DNA from: Laccaria trichodermophora
Taxonomy: Eukaryota; Basidiomycota; Agaricomycetes; Agaricales; Hydnangiaceae
Assembly: GCA_018417955.1 (NCBI GenBank)
Contig: JACTVC010000013.1
Location: 1,076,633-1,140,632, forward strand
Reading direction: 5' to 3'
DNA length: 64,000 bases
Made by a program: the position numbers and the translations under genes. Under the pieces are notes generated by a model that made no database searches, was not told where the DNA came from, and saw only the letters and a program-made list of their open reading frames with translations. Positions 60,205 to 64,000 of this stretch are shown piece by piece (the first letter of the stretch is position 1; the number at the start of each line of letters is the position of its first letter).

Positions 60205-60352
60205 GATACCTACCCGTGGAGCCAAACCCGTAAGACCCGCCAAACCCGCCAGAACCCATACCCTTACCCGCAGAAACCCGTACCCGTGGTCGAGGGTATG
60301 GGTTTCCAGGGGTAGGGGTACGGGTAAGGCTGAAAGTACCCGGGGGTTACCC
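60205..60352. repeat. Right subterminal GGGTA/ACCCGT cluster
   Basis: Counterpart of 52605-52720: ACCCGTGG, AAACCCGTAAGACCCG, CGTACCCGTGG, GGGGTAGGGGTACGGGTAAG. Confidence 0.7.
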
Positions 60353-60355
60353 CTA

Positions 60356-60363
60356 AATCCATG
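60356..60363. other. 8-bp target-site duplication, right copy
   Basis: AATCCATG, matching 52585-52592. The following bases AAG GTG GAC continue the NLR reading frame. Confidence 0.92.
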
Positions 60364-60750
60364 AAGGTGGACAATGGAGAGAGCCAAGTTCACCATACAA
60401 GCCATGGAGTTTCTGTGACCCAAGATATGGAAGAGGGGAATGTGGACAGTGAAGTTCCACATGCCAGCAACAGAGTTCTGGGAGAAGATGACTCTCATGC
60501 AGTAGGGGCCCCAACTACTCTTCCACCTATCACCAATCTGGATGATGCAATCATTCATCTTGAAAAAAAAGGTATTTATTTGAGCTGCTACTTGCTCTTC
60601 CATATTTTTGATGCTCATATCTTCAGGTCACCTTTTTTCTAACATTGGCAAAAAAATATCAAATTTTAAACCCAAGCTGTTGCTTGGAATTCATAAGAAG
60701 AGAGGTAATGCAGGTCAGTCCTGACAACTCCTCATGTCTTTTCAAACCCA
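60364..60750 (+). pseudogene. Severed 3' end of the NLR-like gene
   Basis: From the right target duplication the frame used by the TPRs stays open for about 69 codons (KVDNGESQVHHTSHGVSV, LPPITNLDDAIIHLEKK) to a GTATTT donor near 60572. A further exon is likely at 60628-60715 (GHLFSNIGKKISNFKPKLLL). It shares the AT-rich composition of the NLR exon. Without its upstream half it can no longer be expressed as part of the NLR protein. Confidence 0.75.
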
Positions 60751-61149
60751 GGGTATTTTTCCACATCTCTCTACTCTGACACATAACTTACCTGTACTTA
60801 TCATCACTGAGGAACGACTGTTGTCGGCAGCTTCACGTCGCGGATATGTTTGCAGAGCTAGTAATATGGGATATAAATGGGAATCGAGACGATGTACGAA
60901 TTATTGAAATTGCCATTATTGAAGTCTCCATCTTTCTGCCACATTCTTCTACCACATTCATTCAAGTCAAGAGAGCACTCCACTACTGGTACAACATGAT
61001 ACATCATAGTCTGCATAATTTCTGCCAAAAAATGTATGAGAAAACAGAGGTTCACTGTCAATCGAACAGAAAAATCAATTCGTAGCTGGCGTCGGAAACT
61101 TCCACAAGCGCCTGGTAATGACAGTATCAACTCAAGTGGCCTCTTAGAA
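60751..61149. other. Unassigned sequence
   Basis: Short frames only. 60846-61085 (+) is moderately open but not recognisable. Confidence 0.35.
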
Positions 61150-61390
61150 TTTGCGGGAGCATAAGCACGCTTTAACAGGCTTTAACGTGCTTGGGGCAAC
61201 AGCTGTAACGTCTCTATGCTTTTTCTACTTCGTTCTTCGGGCTCGACACTATCGGGGATGAAATGACCTTGGTCCGGTCCATTCCGGACGCCGTTCCAAC
61301 GAGAATGACCACCAGCATTTAATCTAATACGCCGTCATTGTCGAGGAAGTCACCACCTCTCTCCCAGAGCATGCTGGCATCGAATAAGTG
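61150..61390 (+). pseudogene. VPS39(antisense)-ERG9 chimeric fragment S4
   Basis: Shortest copy: the VPS39-derived piece with the CACGCTTTAAC motif partly duplicated, then the squalene-synthase start (LDTIGDEMT, one acidic residue of the motif altered) and a shortened remainder with VPTRMT and VVEEVTTSLP in shifted frames. Confidence 0.8.
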
Positions 61391-61701
61391 TCTGTAAGTA
61401 AAGTTTTTTGGAAGGCAAGTTGTCGAAATGGGTTGTCAGGGCCCTAGCAGTGTTAGGGTACTTTTTGTGGGTGAACAGTGATTTAGGATGTAATTGTGCA
61501 TACAAATGGCACCCAAAGTGTGTACCTGTTAAATTTCTGCGCAAAATGGGTATTGGTATTCCATATTGGGTGTCCTGGGCGCTTCAGGATCACATGCGCG
61601 AAATTGGAGTGTCATGCAAGCCCTAGGCCTCATCAATCCTATACATGTTACCATATAGAACGGCATGCTGATGTCCTCAAACATCATCACAGCAGTCACC
61701 A
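61391..61701. other. 3' flank of VPS39 copy 2
   Basis: 61625-61701 aligns with 33315-33419 downstream of VPS39 copy 1. 61391-61620 has no recognised content. Confidence 0.5.
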
Positions 61702-64000
61702 TCAATGGTCCTTCAAATGCCGCGAAAACAACTCTCGACATTGATAATGAGTAACTTCGCCGCTAAAAAATAAGGTAAGGACCGCTCCACGGACTTAATT
61801 GAAAACATACCGAGGGGCATGAACCGCGATAACACTATTCCCTATTCGCTTGTGACATTGTGGGCAGCTATGACAATGTATATCAGTACGGAAGATGATT
61901 TTGGACGATCCCAACCCACATCCGACTATCAGTCACCTTGACCCTCTTGCTCTGCAACACCATCAGCTTTCTCGAAACTTGATCTTTCCTCGCTTTGCTG
62001 ATCTGGCTAACAACCTTGGTATCAAATATTGGTGCACGAAGCGATTCTATCAAGAATGCTTTGACGTCCTGGGTCGTAACCAGAGGAGGTAACAATTGTA
62101 ACGTCTCCACGGCGTCGAGCCGGGGATTGTGTCGACTGATGAGGTCGAGAGCGGGCTGCAATAAATCTGTTGACGTTTCGACCGTTGGTCGCAGATAGAT
62201 CCGGCACAATGTGAGGAATACGCCGCTTGATTCTGTGCCAGGTTGATAAACACGTTTACAATACCTTGTAGATGATTTGAGCAACGGTTAAGGGAGATAA
62301 GTCAATGGACTCACTGCTCCGCTTTCAGGTAATCATGTAAACGGTAGACATACAGCTCGAGAGCTTGGTCATGCCGCCCCAGTCGCCCAAGAAGGATAGC
62401 TCTTGCTTCATAAAGATCTGAACAGAAGACTCAGTTTCAATAGGCCAACAGAGGTCAGAAAGGGAGTTACCTGTAGACGAGAGCAAACCATACAGCCTAT
62501 CAACACCAAATCGATCGTTTGTATCCACAAAGTTGAGTAGCTTCGCATACGCCTCCTTTCGTGTTTCTAAACGGAAAGGTCAGATCGGTCGCCAGAAACC
62601 GATGCAAGACTTGCTCTCGTCGCCTCTCTTCCCCGCAGTAACCGTCATACTGAAGTAAAGCTCCGCTAACCGGTTGTGGAATGCAGGGTTTTCTTCTTGT
62701 TTGTCTGCAATGATATATTCAAGGTATTGGGCCGACAATTTGGGGTCGATCTTCTCCAAGTAATCTGTAACGGATTGTCGTGGAAGTTCCACGTCTTCCG
62801 ATGTAAATATCTAGCCCAAGTTGAGGATATTTTTAGTGGAAGGAAGTCGAACGCATACCTTGAAGGCGAGATTCTTATCCATGCTAAAAACCCATCTTGA
62901 TGACTCGAAAATCTGCTTGATATGTTCAGGCCCAAGCTTCTGCAAGTACGTGATTGAAGGCTCCAGCTTGTCTTCCATGTCTGTCTCCTTTTCACTCAAT
63001 CTACGTCCTCCACCATAAAAAGAAATTGGGAACGAAAAGCATGATTGGAAACTCACTCTCGCAAGAGACCCAACGCCTTCGCATGCATGCCTTTCCCGTG
63101 ATAAAGGTCCCGAAGTTCCGCGTATTTCTAGATAAGGAGTTAACATCCAACTAAATCCGCGCAATCGCAATGAGACAAACCTGACGCGCCCTCAAATCCT
63201 CCTCAACCTCGGAAACCTCACACCAATTCGCAATGCGGCACAACGAGCTCAGCAAAGTTGGTCGAATGATTAGATACGATTTATACAGCGCCGTGTCCAC
63301 GATCTGCGCGAACCGGAGGAGCTGTTCAGGAGTGAGAGCCGATAAAGGTGCGTTAGGGAGGGCAAACAGGTCTTCAACGGTGGTAGTTGAGAGTGGTGGG
63401 TATTTCTCCGCTTGGGTCTGAGGTGTGATGTTGACTACTTCCAAGGCCGCTTTGAGCTTCGGTCGACGATCGGCTAGGTAGCGTACAAGTGTCTCTACTG
63501 ATCGGTGGAGATCATCTATTCGTGTCAGAGCATTAGAAAGAGTCATGATATCACCTGGGGTAAAGACTCACCGTGAAGAACAAACTTCCGTTTACTAATA
63601 ACGGATGCGGTTTCATCGTCTTTAGCTGCAGACGGCATGAACATCCCCAACCCCGTCTTCCGTATTCGGCCCCCAATAGAGCCCGTACCACTGCTTATCG
63701 TATCCAGCAAATCGGTGGCTGCTCTCTCATGTCCTGACTTCTCTTTCTCGATGTCATCCACTTTAATTGAATCTTGAGAATCATCCGGATCGACGGGAGT
63801 TGGTCCTCCATACAATGGGATCCAACCGTCTTGAGGCACGGATAGTCGGCCGGCAACAGTGTCAGGGTATAAAGCAACAACTTTGGCTGGGTTGAAATCC
63901 AGCTCGATGAATGTGTCGATGGCCGCATCGAATTTGGACTCGCGGAACTGAGCAACGGCATTTAAAGCGCGGATCTTTATTCGTCTTTGGCCCTATAAGA
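61702..64000 (-). CDS. VPS39: VPS39/VAM6 copy 2, C-terminal part, runs off right edge
   Basis: Same exon structure as 33420-35838 with small substitutions, and open throughout. It includes DDLHRSVETLVRYLADRRPK, the Vps39 domain 1, an intact exon 62615-62810 (EDVELPRQSVTDYLEKIDPK, then IIADKQEENPAFHNRLAELY), a 96-nt exon 62471-62566, and the zinc finger CPQCHKRIGNSVIAVHAPRG. The protein ends GEVTHYQCRELFSRHLKDH at 61702. One intron uses a GC donor (at 62614) where copy 1 has GT. This is the likely functional HOPS subunit gene, provided its CNH half lies beyond 64000. Confidence 0.9.

Larger units (their letters stand above)
52593..60355. mobile_element. 7763-bp hAT-superfamily DNA transposon with passenger gene
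   Basis: Bounded by perfect 8-bp duplications (AATCCATG), the size produced by hAT insertion. Ends start TAGTGATTGTCACGGG (left) and TAGGGGTAACCCCCGGG (right, complement), sharing TAG-G and a GGG-rich continuation. Both subterminal regions are packed with GGGTA/ACCCGT motifs. The element encodes a hAT transposase (plus) and an SPT5-like protein (minus). Confidence 0.9.

Noticed and set aside
26005..61390. Helitron as carrier of the VPS39-ERG9 chimeras
   Set aside because: The AGCACG-CTTTAA-CGTGCT hairpin looked like a Helitron 3' hairpin, but it is diverged VPS39 coding sequence and no CTRR end follows at the right distance.

Overview
The window is nuclear DNA of a filamentous basidiomycete, most likely an Agaricomycete (mushroom-forming fungus). 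Genes carry many short introns (mostly 45-70 nt, GT-AG with some GC-AG). The families present are typical of that group: NB-ARC/TPR NLR-like proteins, expanded P-loop GTPases, DUF6589 proteins, SRPK-like kinase relics and hAT transposons. All gene models below were spliced by eye and have not been tested against RNA.

Layout. 1-3.1 kb: two secreted repeat proteins on the minus strand, one a probable Kex2-processed repeat precursor that runs off the left edge. 3.7-10.3 kb: two tandem paralogous MFS drug/proton antiporters (minus), with identical intron positions, flanking a plus-strand membrane-anchored disordered protein. 10.3-12.9 kb: a mosaic of broken gene fragments. 13-21.2 kb: conserved housekeeping block with cytosolic leucyl-tRNA synthetase (minus), an unknown protein (plus) and the mRNA exporter MEX67/NXF1 (plus).

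22.3-42.3 kb is a segmental-duplication patchwork. An intact 947-residue ankyrin/coiled-coil gene (22.7-25.9 kb) has a dead copy at 38.0-41.2 kb and a fragment at 11.4-11.9 kb. Chimeric fragments that join antisense VPS39 sequence to pieces of squalene synthase (ERG9) occur four times. A full-length VPS39/VAM6 (HOPS subunit) locus at 33.4-37.5 kb is broken by nonsense changes and a frameshift, while a second copy at the right edge (61.7 kb to end) is undamaged where visible. Between them lie a zincin-like gene and an AT-rich GTPase gene. That GTPase gene holds a tandem array in which 3-nt candidate microexons sit between perfect splice sites every 70 bp.

42.3-49.6 kb: a DUF6589 gene, a 1355-bp TIR element with a 9-bp target duplication, and relics of an SRPK-like kinase and an LRR protein. 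49.9-60.8 kb: an NLR-like NB-ARC/TPR gene with nine near-identical 42-residue repeats. It is cut by a 7763-bp hAT transposon with an exact 8-bp target duplication. The first three bases of the transposon form the stop codon of the truncated NLR, and the NLR frame resumes on the far side. The transposon carries its hAT transposase and, divergently, an SPT5-like KOW-domain gene as a passenger, separated by a large fold-back palindrome.

The most unusual items are the microexon array, the hAT-NLR disruption with its SPT5-like passenger, the VPS39 duplication with decay of the full-length copy, and the recurrent VPS39-ERG9 chimeras.
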